64,000 nt of DNA from Alligator mississippiensis (GCF_030867095.1 NC_081829.1:46559036-46623035), one strand, 5' to 3'; numbered from the stretch's first letter, positions 9,850 through 23,259 are shown. Program-made: numbers and translations. Notes: a model not told the origin generated them from the letters alone.

Positions 9850-12800
9850 AATAGATACGTTGTTAAGGTTGCTATGACCTGTGTTGCTCAAGCAATGGTA
9901 GGGAATAATGCACCAGTTTAGTTTTATTTGATTTCTTTTCCTCAAACCATTTTGCATGGTTAGACAACTGTAAATGAAACCTCTGCCTGTTAACCTTCAT
10001 TGGCACCTTCTGTCTTTTTTTTAATATTTGTTTTGAACATGGACTCATTTTCTGTTACTTCTGTTACAAAGAATAGTGAGGGTACTTTTCACTAACAACT
10101 TTTTGTCTTTTCCTTTTTATTTAGATGTTGTTTTATATGCCCTTTCTCTTATATCCCATCACAACAGTACAAAGTTACAGCTTGTTTTAACTTCCAAGAG
10201 TACTTTTTGGGTAATTGTATTTTTCCAACTGATCTCATTTGTTTGTGTTTAAAAATTTACCAAGTGTTCAGCAGTGAATACCAAACTATTCTCTCTCATG
10301 TGTTATGGGGTTCTCTTTATAGCTCAAAAGTACATAAAGTTGTTTTCCTCAGGGTGGTATTCTTTCCCTGAAATGGCTTCAGAGCCTGCATTTTGTATGC
10401 ACATGAACAGACATGTGCTGTTTTTCAATACAAGCAACTGTTTTGCCAGGCTGCTCTCTTCTCTCTTCTCTCTGGGAACTCTTTAATTGTTGAACTTTTG
10501 AACTACTGAAGCAAATCGAATCCTGTGAGCTTACAGAAAGGAAATCAGCATTTGTGTTGCATAAAAGAAGTATTCCTGTAGTTGTCTAGGAAAGTTGAGC
10601 AAACAAAAAAACATTGCCTTGGTTGGCTAAAGAGATATCAACCTATGAAAGGGAACCTTTTCTCTCAAACTTCTAGTTTCCTCCTCATGTTTTCTATTGT
10701 ACATGTCCTCCCGTACAAAAGTCTTGTCTCTTGCCAGGACTTTTCTTTTTTGGTGAAAAATGTGTAATGTCTTTGCTAGGTAAAAAATAATCTATGCTAT
10801 GTATTCTACCTTAACATCTACCCTCCAGCAGTGGCATAGCAAGGGTGAGGTGACTGGGGCAAATGACCTGGTTACTGACTTGGGGGGAGGGCAAAAAATG
10901 GCTGCTGTCTAGGTGTGACCAGTAGAATTAGAATTCACTGTTGCCCTAGTACCCTGGGCTCCCTAGTATAGTGTTGCTATACTACTTATGTCAGGACATA
11001 GAACTTAAATTATTGCCTAAATTAGCCATTGTAAGATTCTGAAAGTCTGACCCATTTCAGATAAGCCAGTCACATTGCAAAGATCTATAACAGTATATAT
11101 AAAACTGGAAAGGCAGAAGGCTGAATTATGTCTACCAAGTTTACTGGCAAAAAAGACCAAAGAAATGTTTATACAGTGATATTCACCCCTTTTGTTTTTC
11201 TTCTGAAACCTGCTTATGACAAATCCTTTTAGAAATAATCTGCCTTAATTGATGACCTACTATTACTACTTTTTGTACCAAAATAAATACTAGATTTTAG
11301 TATAATCATTGCTATTATTTCTCTTTACTACATATGCCAGACCCATAACCTCCTTAAAAAGATGCCAGAATAATATCTGCTCTCAGACATCCTATGCTAC
11401 CAGCAGAGAGCAAAGATTAACTCTAGAAATCTTAGTCCAAACTGATATATTTTTAAAATTGAGTAGACTAACAGAATTTGTAAGGAATTGCAATTTGATA
11501 TTTAAGTACTTCATAAAAAGAGCAGAGCATTGATGGATTTCTTGTTATTTAATGAGAACACAGTTTGTAGCTCCTGGTATGCATTCTTTAGAATGATGTC
11601 CATACATTTGATGAGACAGTATAGGTTTTAGAGGGAAAATCTAAAAGAACAATGATGCCTTCACTTATTAGATAGATAAAGACTGATATCAAGCTAACTC
11701 AGCCACTTCTGAATTGGCCACACAAAGTTAATTTACTAAAATACAGTCTTTACTTTCTGATTCCAGTTTTAGTAGTTGTTTGTAGATTACATAAAATGAA
11801 TTTAGTTGACCCATTGGAAAAGGTTCTTTATCAATTGGTGACACCCTGAGCAGTGTCTGGCTAATAGTGAAAACAACACTCTTATTCAGTTCTTTCATCC
11901 AATTCCAAATAGATGTTCTTGCTCCTATTCCTTCTTTCTTAATGGAAAAAAAAAATCTACTGTAATCTTTCAACTTTGCCAGGCTTGTGAAATGGTGTTA
12001 AAAGCAAACCATATGAGGGAGATTGTAGTAGCTGACTTTCTCTTTCCTCTTAAAATTTATATTAATAAATCCTCTTCAAGAAAAACAAAAGGGCACCTGA
12101 TTTATACAGCTCTTGACAAATGGGTATCAGGCTATCGTATTGACGTATGCACCGATTCAGTGAGCTGTTTAAACACTTGCTTAAATTTAAAAATGTGATT
12201 AATCCAAATTAAGTAATTGACACTACTCTGGAGTTTAAATTGATATACATGTTTTAATGCCTTCTGAATAAAGGTCTTTAGTTCAATGTTCTATGAAGTT
12301 AAAAAGATCTTCCACTGATTTGGGTAAGCATTGAATCGTGGATGTAGTTATTTCTTGCTGTGGTTGTCAGATCAGGCCAAATGATCTGACAGATCTTACA
12401 TTTTTTTCCCCAAAATATTTTGCTTTGGGTAAATTGTTACTTTTTTCTCTACCACATTGTGGGATCTATTGATCTTTGATATCAGGAATCTCCACAACAA
12501 CCCGTCATAAGCAAAATATTATCATAAGACATATTTGGCAATGGAATTGTGCCAGCAGAGAATGTAGTCTCTTGTTTTTCACTGGCTCTTAGTTGATTTC
12601 AAATAATTACTAACTCTATAGGAAGAATTAACTTCTTGTTAAATTATGTTTAAATTCTAGAAATGTGAAATCATAAATAAATCTTGTAACTGCCTATGTT
12701 ACTAAACTTATTAAAGCAAAGACAATTGGATTTAATGCTTTTGCTAAGGCATTAACTTTCCTCATAGTTTAAATGGGAATATATGGATTAGTGCAGACTT

Positions 12801-14390
12801 AAATATGTACAAAATAAATGCATACTTGACAAGTATTTTTCTTTGTTATCCTCCCCATTACTCAGCTCTTTCACTGCCTTGATTGCTAGACTTACAGATT
12901 CAATGCTAAAGCAAATAGATTGCGAACAAGAAAAGACAAGAAAAGTAATATACTAAAATGTGACACACACATCAATACATAGTATACCTTTTAAACATAA
13001 TGAAAGAAATGAATTGTACTAATCTTGGTTGACAGTGAAGAGATGCCTGGTATATGTGAAGAAGTGGAAAGAAACCTACTGATGGGAGAATAACAGACTC
13101 TAGATTGCTATATGTATTGCTTACCTTGTACTATGGAGAACAAAATTAATGAGTTGGTCATATGGTGTGGGTATGTAGAATCTCATAGGATTTCACAAAT
13201 TGCTAGAAATTGAGCTAAAGTAGAAGAAATTTCCAAGACAAGTTCTGTATTCACAAGTTCACCACAGTTTTCATTTGTAGGAAACAAAATAAACTAGCAC
13301 AAATGGACACAAATGTGAGAGCTCTACATGAGTAGAGCTCATAGTTATGTTGCACTTTTGTTTGAGGAATTTTCCCCTTTTCTTCTTTTCTTTTCTTTTT
13401 TTAAAACAAGCATGTTAAAGTGTACAATCTAACTTGGACCACCAACATATTCCCAGAAAAGTAAAACTTACTTCAAAATAGCAAGCTTTACTTTACTGTG
13501 ATAATAATCGGAGTTTAAAATAAGCTATGCTAATATTTCCAGTGTCTCTTATCCATTCCACTGGGACAAATTTTCTAATATATTGAAACTTGCAGCTCCC
13601 TGTGATATTGCATGCTCAAGTAAATCCATTTTTAAATATCTTTATTTATTTATTCTTAGAACACTTCCATCATTGTGGAATATAAAAAAAAAAACAAACA
13701 CAAAAACAAGCTGTAAATTCAGAGCAAAAGGACAGGTGCAGGTAAGGTAAAATTAACCACTCTAGTTCAAAACCTTATAATTTGCCAGTATTTCAAGGCT
13801 AACAGATAATATCCAAGCACCACCGATGCGATGACTCTATCTTATTTTTCAGTGCATTAATATTTCCTGTTCATTTGTGAGTGATTATCTTCAACATAGC
13901 AAATGCTGTTTGTCTGGGTTTGGAACACAACCAAAATGTCTCACTTTATCAAGAAGGTCTGTTATTGATGCAGTTTTATTTTGTCCTTGATTGTGTCTCT
14001 ATTTGATTATCCTCCCATGGTTTTTGCAACTTGATATATTTGGAAATTATTTTAAAATGGTAATTGTGGAACAGACAGAAGTCTGTTGTCAATTCGATGC
14101 AGTAATGGGTGTACCAGCTTCAGGAAAAGGCCCTCTGGAGTTGGTGATTAGACAGCTGTGATTGCAATAGAAAGGACACATTTTTTTTTTTCCAGGGGCT
14201 CAAAGTTTATGCTCAGTAATGAAATTCTTCTGTTTGTTGTGTCAAAAAGTACACTTAGCTTCTTTTCACCAAGTGGTTAACTTGTATCTAGGACAGAAAC
14301 AAAGCTCAATGGATGCTTTTTAAGAACAAATACCAGGTGAAGAAAGAGATGGGGATGGGAATACCAGTGATTACATGGCAGAGAGACTAC
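9850..14390. other. AT-rich non-coding interval
   Basis: About 4.5 kb of AT-rich DNA with only short chance reading frames and homopolymer runs (for example A-rich near 13,682-13,700 and a T-run near 14,180). A small hAT-like fragment lies at 10,829. I see no gene, RNA gene or CR1 tail. Confidence 0.6.
10829..10920 (+). mobile_element. hAT-type MITE fragment
   Basis: The sequence starting CAGTGGCATAGCAAGGGTGA resembles the CAGTGGCGTAGCCAGGGG terminus of a widespread vertebrate hAT MITE group. No matching right end is visible, so it is a truncated copy. A second start of this type occurs at 44,829. Confidence 0.4.
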
Positions 14391-15660
14391 AGAAAACCGT
14401 ATGTAACCCTGGTGGCAGTGCTACCCGCAGCCACGTCCAAATTTTGGGGATCCTGGGGTGCCAATAGATCTCGGTCTACTCCCACTCCATCTACAGGCTG
14501 GGAACACTACTGATTTGAGAGCTCTCCCATGGTCTTCTTCACACCAGACAACACACTAAATTACAAGAATTTATTATTTAGAATGTTAACTGAGAGACTG
14601 ACAAATTTGACATCCCATAAATAAAAAACAAAATATTTTCAATGAGCTCAATAATAATCTAAACCAGCAGATGAAATAAATACTTACCGTATAGCAAAAG
14701 CAATTACGTTATCAGCTTTAACACTCAGGCAACGTATAACAGGTATATACACTTAATCAGCCAGGTCTTCACAAAATTACTATGCCTGCAGCAAAGTAGC
14801 CCACTGTGGAGTGGCTGCAGTGGAGCACCAGGGAGCAGTGCTCACTCTGCCTCAGAAGAGGCGTGGCGAGGCTGTCATCTGGACAGAAGATGGGGGTTGC
14901 CTGTCAGGACCTCAGGTGTGGCTGCTTTGGAGACCAGGGTTTCTTCCCTTTTCCAGTCTTTCTGGGGTGCCTGAAATCAATCACACGATTCCCCAGACAC
15001 TTCCCAAGGCAGCTCCCCTGTGTTTGGCACCTGGGGTGCCCCTCATCAGCTGTACTTTATTGAGCTCTCTGCTGGAGTGCTCACCCAGCCACGATTCCCT
15101 GCTGCTTTCTCTAGCGCTCCCAGAAAACCTCTAGCAACCCCTGACCCTGATTCCCTTCCAGTGACTCCCTGCACCCAGGGATCTTAAGAGTGGGGAGGGA
15201 AACCCTTTTGCACAACCCCTGCTCCTTTAGGAAAGGATACCAGGCAATCTTGGGTACTCATTAGCTGATGGCTCCTCTGCCCTCAATAGCAACACACACA
15301 GTCAAAATTCTTCTGCCAGTCATCCTCTCAGAAGCAATTGTCCTGGTAGCCCCCTCAGCCCCCTCAGAAGCAGCCCTTCTCAGCACAGCTTCAGCTACCC
15401 TCTCCCCAGCTAGTCTCCCCTGTTTTTATTTTCTCGGGCTTCCCACCCTGGAGTTACAGCTGTCCAGTCACATTCATGAATTTTTTGTGTGTAATGCCTG
15501 CTGGAGATCCTTGTCCCAAGAGTGCAAACACCCTGATTGGGCTTGCAAGCTCTGAGAAAACCCTTCAGCACCTTTACACATAGTATAACCATATAGAACT
15601 ATAGAGAATTATACCATGACTTCCCACTATATCATCCCTGCTGGGCCACCGCTGCCTTTC
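14390..15660. other. GC-richer unclassified repeat-like region
   Basis: Base composition shifts to GC-rich between AT-rich flanks, with C/T-rich stretches giving overlapping chance frames at 14,806-15,134 and 15,268-15,555. No protein family, poly-A signal or terminal repeat is convincing. It is probably the interior of a mobile element I do not recognise. Confidence 0.35.
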
Positions 15661-15699
15661 TTCAAAAATGTGCCGAAAGATATAGTTAGCCATGTTGAT

Positions 15700-15885
15700 C
15701 TGAAGTCAAACAGAAGGCAGGGCAGATTTGCACCTTATAGGCCAACCAAAGTAGATAGATATATATAGCACAAGCTTTTGTGAGCTGTTATGTAGTATCT
15801 GATGGAGTGAGCTTGTTCCATGTATATCTATATCTATATATCTAGTTAGCGTATAAGCTACAAATCTATCTTGCTTTCTCCCCTA
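15700..15885. mobile_element. Short palindromic MITE
   Basis: The left arm AGAAGGCAGGGCAGATTTGC matches the reverse complement of the right arm (CAAATCTATCTTGCTTTCT). The centre contains AGCTTTTGTGAGCTG and an AT-rich (ATATCT)n stretch. The same style of element, with AAGCTTTTG/GCTCACAAAGC centres, is common in turtles and crocodilians. It has no coding capacity. Confidence 0.6.
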
Positions 15886-16189
15886 ATCCCAGGGACCCTC
15901 AAAGGTTGGATACCAAACCACTTGACCCATTGTGGGAGCACATCTCCCACTGCCTTGAAGAGCATGGGATGGGGAATGAAGGGGAAGAGACACCAGACCC
16001 TGAGAGCAGAGTGGAGGGCCCAGGAAGGGCCAACAGAGTTGCTTACCTTGGGGTGAGAGTCCCGGCAGCATCAGGGGAGCAGCATCCAGAGTCCAAACAA
16101 CCTCAGACATGCTTTAGGAGCGTGTGCTTAGTACAGGTGGGCAGGAAGCCGGCTGCTTCCAGTTGTACCAGGAACTTTGAGCTGGCTCC

Positions 16190-16560
16190 TGAGGAAAGCC
16201 AGCAGCCAGGTGACAGCTGGGATGCTGGAAAAGACCAGCACCAGGAGAAAAGCTGGCATGCAAAGGAGAGCAGGCCTGGAGGAAAGTGTCTGCATGCTGA
16301 GGAGGAGGGACTCCATGAGGAAAGGCAGCACACCAGGGAGAGCCGACACTCGGGGTAGAGACTGCATGCCAGGGAGGACCGGCAACCAGAGGAAAGCAGG
16401 TAAGCTGGGGGAAGCAGGTACACTAGAGGAAGCCTGCTCACCAGAGAGAGCCAGCAACAGAGTGAATGCTGGCACATTGAGAAGGGCCAGAAAATAGAGG
16501 ATAGCTGGCTTGGAGGAAAAAGTCAGCTAGACATAGAAAGCCAGCCCCAGAGAAGAGCAG
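16190..16560. repeat. Degenerate purine-rich minisatellite
   Basis: Imperfect units of roughly 30 bases repeat motifs like CCAGAGAGAGCCAGCAAC and GAGGAAAGCAGG. The strand bias (A/G on plus) keeps several frames open, including a low-complexity frame at 15,906-16,358 that I do not regard as a gene. The flanks 15,890-16,190 and 16,560-17,060 are non-coding and unclassified. A leader of an unknown LTR element is possible. Confidence 0.5.
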
Positions 16561-17121
16561 AAAAAGAGCATTGTAAGTCTGGATAGTTGGAGAAGTGGCC
16601 AGTAAGAGGGGCACTGGAGCAGGGACCCCAGACGGAGAAGCAGCAGAGAGGGGTTTCGTGATAGAGAGAGCAACTAACCATGAGTTTGGCTACATTACAG
16701 TTTCAGCTATAAATTTGTTGTATTGTTAGAAACTGGACTGATCATTTATGATTTCAACCCTGAGTCTCTAGAAAGAGGTTCTTTGTTCATTTTGAAGATT
16801 TCCATCTTGTTTGCCTATGAAACAACTGGTTGGTGAATGGACAGGGTATAAATGGAGGTATGAGCCCCAGGAAGACAACCACTGGTCTTGCTTATGCATC
16901 TCAGACCCATGGAAAGGTTTCCACTCGAGTTATATCAAAGTCATGGTGGGCAAAAATGAGAGGACAACACACAGGTCCAGACACCAAAAACCTTTATTGG
17001 TTGTTAGTAAGGCCCCAAGTAGTGAGGAGGAATATTCTGGCACACTTTGTTAAGGGAAGCTGATTGTCTATCATATACACCAATCATGGCTCCCCTAGGA
17101 AGTAATTTAAAAGAAGTCTGT

Positions 17122-17276
17122 GGACATGTCTACGTGTTCATTAATACATCCTAATTACTGTGCATTAAGTTCAGTGCTTAGTTACCACGCTACTGCTCCA
17201 TAATGCTGGCACACAGGATTTTTTAATGCTTACTGCACAGTAGCCTAATAACACTGACTGGCGTACTACTGTCCAG
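17122..17276. mobile_element. Harbinger-type (Chompy-like) MITE, right-truncated
   Basis: It begins GGACATGTCTACGTGTTCATTAA and contains the family's TACTGCACAGTAG modules. It stops abruptly where a hAT-like terminus (TAGGCCTGTGCG) begins at 17,277. The interior matches the more complete copy at 25,806-26,080. Confidence 0.6.
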
Positions 17277-17480
17277 TAGGCCTGTGCGAAGTGGCTAGTA
17301 TTCGCTTCAGATTTGGATTTGGCCAATTTGGGGAACAGTGATTCGAATCACTGTCCCAAATTGATTTGGCCAAATATGATTCAGAGATTTGGCTGCTGCT
17401 GAATCTCCGAATCTCTGAATCTCCCAGCCCTGGCAATGGCTGACCCACCCACCCCAGCTCTCGGCACTCTGGAAAATTTA
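17277..17480. mobile_element. hAT-type MITE, right end missing
   Basis: It starts TAGGCCTGTGCGAAG, matching the TAGGGCTGTGTGAA terminus of the complete element at 21,417-21,898. The interior has repeated GATTCGAATC-like and GAATCTCCGAATC motifs. No matching right terminus is seen before about 17,520. Confidence 0.5.
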
Positions 17481-17519
17481 AAAGCCCTTACTCACTAGAT
17501 GCTGTGGGGTGGGCGGGGC

Positions 17520-19776
17520 AATCCCTATGAAATCCTCAATTCTTCAGAGAGTTCTCTCCTCACATCTATTAAATTAATTTAAGTTCTTTTAAAACTGTTT
17601 AAGCACACTTGCTGCCCACAACAGATTAAGAATCCTTACAGATCATTTATCCAAGCCAAAATCTTGTATACAATTAAAATCCAACTGTAATTTTATCTGG
17701 GCTTTGAAATTCAAATAGATTAAGACAAAAGCTCCTTAAGGAGACTTCAACTAATCAGGTATTCTATTGTATATAAATTATGTATATAAACACACATATA
17801 CAAATCTGATATTGAACTTTGATTTAAAGGATTTTTTGGACTGAGCCTGATACTTTACCTCACTCAGAAGTGGCAAAAAGACTGACAAAAAAATCTCCTT
17901 AAAGCCAATAGAATCTTTAAGCTGCCAGCAATACTGTATATATTGTATATGCCATGAATGTTTACAACTATCTTAAATACATTCCAGACAGTGTAAAATG
18001 ATATACCGGAACTATGTGTTGTATATTTCCACATGTAATAGTATTTTTTCTTAACTTCTAGTGCTGGAGTTGGATACCAAGATGTCATTTAAAGTCTATA
18101 GGAGTTGAATGTAGGCCTTTAAAGGATCCCAGTCCCAGAGTCCAACCGTAGAGGGCTGAGGAAGCTGTTTAAATTGTCCAAAATATTTTTATACACCTAA
18201 AAATGACATGAACACCAGAGAAAGTCCTGTATCTTTGGGTTCTTCCATTTCTGATTATATTAAATACACATTTGTAGCCTTCCAGGGCTGTACTTAATAT
18301 TTTTATTCATAGAAATGCTATTACTGACCCAGGAATGAGGGTAGCCTCTCCTGGGCTTTGGAGCTATTTTGTAAAAACACTACCCTTACAGATAAAAAGG
18401 AGGGATAGATATGTCAGTTACCTCTGAGCAGTTTCAGGCATAAAGTATTAAAAGAAAGTCCCTGAGCAAATAGGCTAGTGAGCAGGGAGTAGATGAGGTG
18501 GTAAAATGTGTATAAATACACTTATTACATAGGTCTGTGACTTATCATATGCATATCTTTTCTGTATATTTATATGTGTATAAAGCATGCAATTTAATCT
18601 TGGTAATTTCTATTAGAATTTTATTAACTTTTTTCTGTTAAACCAGTAAGGAACTTTATTCTCAAAAAGACAACAATACATAGAATACTGACATGAAATT
18701 CTGAGATTGTATTCACATAAGAACTATGTCTTATATCTTAGAAGGTAGAGGAATGAACCTTTCCCTAAATAAATAGCCTGTTTTCCTTTGCATGTCCCAA
18801 TATCAAGATAAACATCAAAGTTTTCTTCAGTATTGTATGAAGCTTTTTTCTTTAAGAAAACTGGGAGCTGTCAATTTCATACCATTTCCAGGTTAATGTG
18901 AAAACCTATCCTGAATGTATAGAATTCTTCTTAGCTTACTTCTGGCTTAGAGTACAGCCCATATTTTTTTCTTGTCCTACCAAAATCAGCATCCTTTCCT
19001 CACTACTCCCAGGTGCCTTTGTTTATCCTGGCTTTTGGATTCTCCTTGTTTCCACTGACTTGACCCAGGGCACTACCTGAAACAATTTATCATTTCCCCC
19101 CTCTTTTCTGTGTCCAAATAAAAATGAAACAGGACCAACATTTTCCAATAATTCTCATTTAACAATCATTTCTTCATCAAATATGAGTCTTTAACAGTGG
19201 AAGAACTCATGCATTGCAAAGAAGAATGGTGGAAGAACAACCATTCAGCCGTGGAAGAACTATGCAATGCAAAGATAAAATGTTTTAATCTAACAGTCAA
19301 AGGTGGCTGTAACAAAAACCAAAAATAATAGTGTTGGTAGAATGAGAGGAATCTTTGGGTTAGCTGAAGGTTTGGTGGAAGCTTTTATATTGTGCCAAAT
19401 TAATTTCCAAGCAAAGCTGTTAAAGCAAGTTGGATGGGGGAGGCAGGAAACCATTTAGCCACCGATAATGCTGGCGAGGAATACATGAATGGCTGACTGC
19501 TTTGAAAATTAATGCTTTAAGTGGAGGGAGGTGTTATGTTCAAAGGTGCATCTGAGCATGACTTTAGCAGTAGTTTTACTTTTCATGTGGAATGGAAAAG
19601 CTGAATCAGGGAAGTGGAGCTTATCTTGGAGAGAATATAAGGAATTGTCAGTATTGTTCGGGGCTGAAAATGTTCCTAATGTTCGCTAGACTGTGCTGCT
19701 GAAACCTTTTTTTTTCTGTTTTCCCATGTGTATTGTTCTATAAAAGGAATTTTGGAAGGCTGTGAATTTTAGAAAA
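17520..19776. other. AT-rich non-coding interval
   Basis: No conserved reading frame, LINE tail or inverted-repeat element is recognised. A short direct repeat of GTGGAAGAAC...GCAATGCAAAG occurs at about 19,197-19,285. Confidence 0.55.
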
Positions 19777-19778
19777 TA

Positions 19779-20984
19779 CAGGCAGTCCTCACACTTAAAG
19801 TGAGTTACGTTCCCGGAAAAGGCACTGTAAGTCGAAACGATGCAAGTCGAATTTGATTTTCCCATAGAAACAATGTTATAATAGGGGGTTATGTTTCTGA
19901 CCAAGAGCCTGATGCCCAACTTTATATAGAAATGACCATAAGAACCATATTTAAATCAACTACTTAATTTTATTTAATCAACTATTCAATTTTACTATCA
20001 ACCATGTTGATTATGACCATATAAATAATTACTCACACTGGGATGAAAGGTCAAGAGACAGCAACTGCCAGAGCCCCCCATAACCCTGTGTTGACAGGAG
20101 TGGTGAGCAAGACAGGGCAAGATGTCAGTGGGGATGGAGCCAGTATAGGAACCAGTATGGCCCCAGCACAATGGAGGCATAGCAGGGAAGCTGGAGCCAG
20201 GGCAGTGCACAGGGCAGTGTTGGCTGGAGCACCCAGCTGCAGCAACAGCAATTTCTGGGCCTCTCCCCATGCAAGGCACTTGTTCCCTGACTTACACTGC
20301 CGAGCAGAAGAGAGGAAGCCTTTTCGCCATGCAGCTCGGAGCTCTGCCTGGGAGCCCTGCTGCAGCTGCAGCTGCCCTGCCAGGAAGCAAGGCACCAACC
20401 CTGTTCTCCCCCACCCCAGGGTCACCCAGGCCCCGAGACAGGCTGGTGCTCTTTCCCCTCTCTGGGTTTGTGGGAGTGCCATGTGTCCTCAGCCAGATCG
20501 GGGCATCCTGCAGCAGCACCCCACCTACCTGGGGAGCAGCACATAAGGGGCAGGAAGTTTGGGGTCACTCACCACCACCACTTTCTTTCCGCTGCAACCA
20601 CAGCGACCCCCACCCCTGCCGGGCTAGGCCTCATGGAGCTGCCACCCACCCACAGGTCACTGGGGCTTCACAGCCAGGCACCAGCCCTAGGGGCTCTGCA
20701 TCCTGCCGCGGCCCAACCCCAGGCCCTTCTTGGCTGGGTGTGGATCCTGTGGCAGGCAGAGATGACCTTAGCAGTGACTGCCTGACCCCCAGTGCGGGGC
20801 TCACCCAGGTGCCACAGCTACGAGTTCCAGAGTGGGTCACAGGCCATGGGCTGGATGACATGTGGCACTGGATCTTCACACTTACAGCACGCTGTAAGTG
20901 TGAGGATCCAGTGTTGTACATAATGACATAGGTGGAAATAGCTGAGCACTGCAAGTCGGAGCACTGTAAGTTGAGGACTGCCTG
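19779..20984. mobile_element. Non-autonomous TcMar (Tigger-like) element with GC-rich core
   Basis: The left end CAGGCAGTCCTC and right end GAGGACTGCCTG are exact inverted repeats, each flanked by TA (19,777-19,778 and 20,985-20,986), the target duplication of Tc1/mariner transposons. The arms continue as CACTTAAAGTGAGTTACG and CTGTAAGTTGAGGACT. The outer ~220 bp are AT-rich, but the core (about 20,040-20,900) is GC-rich and encodes no transposase. The long frames there (for example 20,269-20,931) are low-complexity Pro/Ala/Ser chance frames. It needed an outside mariner transposase. Confidence 0.85.
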
Positions 20985-20986
20985 TA

Positions 20987-21408
20987 TTAAGCAGGCCCTA
21001 CCCTACATAGTCCAAATTATAATAAAGAACCCCACAGTATCCACACTCACTTACAGTGCAGTCATTGCTGAGCCTTTAATACTGTTCAAAATGTATTTTA
21101 GTTTTACACTCCTCAGCTGTAACTGTAATTTAGTACTAGAGGCCATAGAGGTCCTTGGCTGCCTCCATTATCTTCATTCATTCCCATTGTGTGCCTTTGT
21201 ACTCCAGTCATCCACACTTAATTTCTGTAGGTCTGACACTACATCATCTAGCCATCCTCATCTTGGTCGGTCCAGGTGGCCTTCTTCCCTCCAAGAAGCA
21301 CTTTCTCTGGTGTTCAGATTCCTTTTATTTTTTTAACTTGGTCCAGCATTGTAGTTGTTATGCTCTTATTTCCTGTGTAAGGGTTGGATCTCTGTACAAT
21401 AGATATAA
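20987..21408. other. Non-coding, possible ancient LINE remnant
   Basis: The stretch around 21,210-21,290 (CATCTAGCCATCCTCATC, then TTGGTCGGTCC) resembles antisense 3' parts of old LINEs, but the match is too weak to name a family. No gene is seen. Confidence 0.3.
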
Positions 21409-21416
21409 CTCATTAC

Positions 21417-21898
21417 TAGGGCTGTGTGAAATTTTGGCAGCCATTTCATTTCAGCCCATTTTGGCGCCCAAAACATTGAATCCAAAATGAAATGGAAGGC
21501 TCTGAAATATCTCCAAAACAAAACGAAACCATCCAAAATGTTTCGGAGGCACCCCCCGCCCCACCCAGCAATAGTCTGGCATGGCCCCGCAGCCCTCCTG
21601 TTAAAGTGCTGGGGCCTGGCAGGAGATGGGGCCGGGCAGGGCTTCTCCCACTTCTGCCCCAGCAGGGGGAGCTGCAGGCACAGCTGGAGGAGCTGTGGGA
21701 GAATCTGTAGCCATCCGTCTGTGCCTGCTTCTCCCTGGCCGATCCAAATCTCCGAATTGGTGCCAAAACAGTGTCAAAACTCCAAAACAGATTCAGCCAA
21801 ATCAAAACGGAACACTGATCCAAAACACCAAAACGAATCACTGTTCTCTAAAACTGCAGAATCCAAAACTGAAACGAAACATAGTCCACACAGCTCTA
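21417..21898. mobile_element. Complete hAT-type MITE with 8-bp target duplication
   Basis: The termini TAGGGCTGTGTG and CACACAGCTCTA are inverted. They are flanked by CTCATTAC (21,409-21,416) and CTCATTAT (21,899-21,906), an 8-bp duplication with one difference, as expected for hAT transposition. The interior has many AAAACGAAAC/CCAAAATG motifs and a GC-rich centre, with no transposase. Its own 131- and 176-codon frames are chance frames. Confidence 0.82.
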
Positions 21899-21906
21899 CT
21901 CATTAT

Positions 21907-22900
21907 CCTCCCCAACCTCTGGGGAAATCTATGCTCTTCAGAACAAGGCAGCCTATACTGGCCTTCCCATTTCTGGGAAGACAAGTCCAAATGCTTGCAA
22001 CTCTAAAAACCTGTTAGAATCATATTTTATAGCTAACTTATATCAACTTTATGTCAGCATCAGAATAAGATATTGACAAAATGTTACAGATCTGTCCTAT
22101 AACGAGGCCCAATCATATTGCATAATTGCATAATTAGGCCTATATTGTTCTTATCAACTGTTCAGAGGGGAATAAAAATGAAAAAGGGGAACAGATATAC
22201 CACATGAAAATGAAAGGCAGTCTCATGGTAATGTCCCATTCAGACTGGAGCTGTCTCTTTGTGAACTGAGCTTCAGGGCACAGACAGAAGAGGCCTCATA
22301 CAGACATTCAGTTTCTCCTGAAAGAGCAGTGACTCTCCCAGAAGAAATGGTGAGTGTATAAATGTACATGTACAATCGTGAGTTGGGCTTTTTCTCCCAC
22401 AGTAAAAATGGCTGCTCCAGGAGAACCCTGGGAACAACTCGAGTTAAATCACATATGGGACAGTTTCTCCTGGGAGAGCAAATGTTTGTACATTTGAATC
22501 TGCTTTGGCTTCTCTCAGAAGAGAACATAGTCCTCCAGCACCCTTCTCTACCCACTACCCCCCGAGGGAAGTATTGTGCGTGTCACTAGATTCTGCTGCT
22601 TTAACAGGGAACAAAACATGCCCCCTTTGCAATCCCCACATTGTGCTGTAGGGAAACACAGGTTGACCATGGGCTGCCTAAGTCAGCTAATCAAGATGAC
22701 TCTGTACACTGCTGCCATCTGTCACCAGGCAGACTAATGGAGCCTGCAGAGCAGGCTGAGATATGTGCACAATGCCCTTCCCCTGATTGTACAATATCAG
22801 CACTGCAAACTCTCCACTCCTCAGGGCCTCAGCATTCAATTGTCTGTACATATGGCTCTGGGTACATTTTTCTACCTTGAGAACTAACTGGGTTCCAGAT
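21907..22900. other. Non-coding interval
   Basis: It holds no recognised gene. A pair of TTTCTCCTG(G/A)(A/G)AGAGCA motifs at about 22,311 and 22,462 hints at an internal duplication, but the family is unknown. Confidence 0.4.
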
Positions 22901-23259
22901 TATTTTAGTGTGTATACACAGCTGACATAGCACTTTAAGCAGTCTTAAGTGTTGTTTAAATCACAAGCATCTGGAAGTGCAAGGCAATTTAAAATGGTTT
23001 AAACCTCCTGGAAATATACCTGGATAATCAGGTATTATTTTGAATGGATCCCGCTTGAACTGTTTCAGTGTAATGTGTGGACACCAAGCTTTCTGTGACT
23101 AGCATCTGGTAAGTCCTCTGGGTATCCCACACTGTACCACTCCTAACCTCTACCTGTCATGCTCCAACCCCCGCAAGGCAAATGGATACTCTGATATGAA
23201 ACCATAACTTTACTGTCCCAACCTGTATTGCTTGCCTGCACTTGACCAGTCAATGACCA

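Noticed and set aside
15906-16477. Overlapping 100-150-codon frames on both strands
   Set aside because: They follow a degenerate purine-rich minisatellite. The peptides are repetitive and match no family known to me.
20269-20931. 220-codon plus frame
   Set aside because: It lies in the GC-rich core of a TcMar element. All phases and both strands are open, the product is Pro/Ala/Ser-rich, and no domain is visible.
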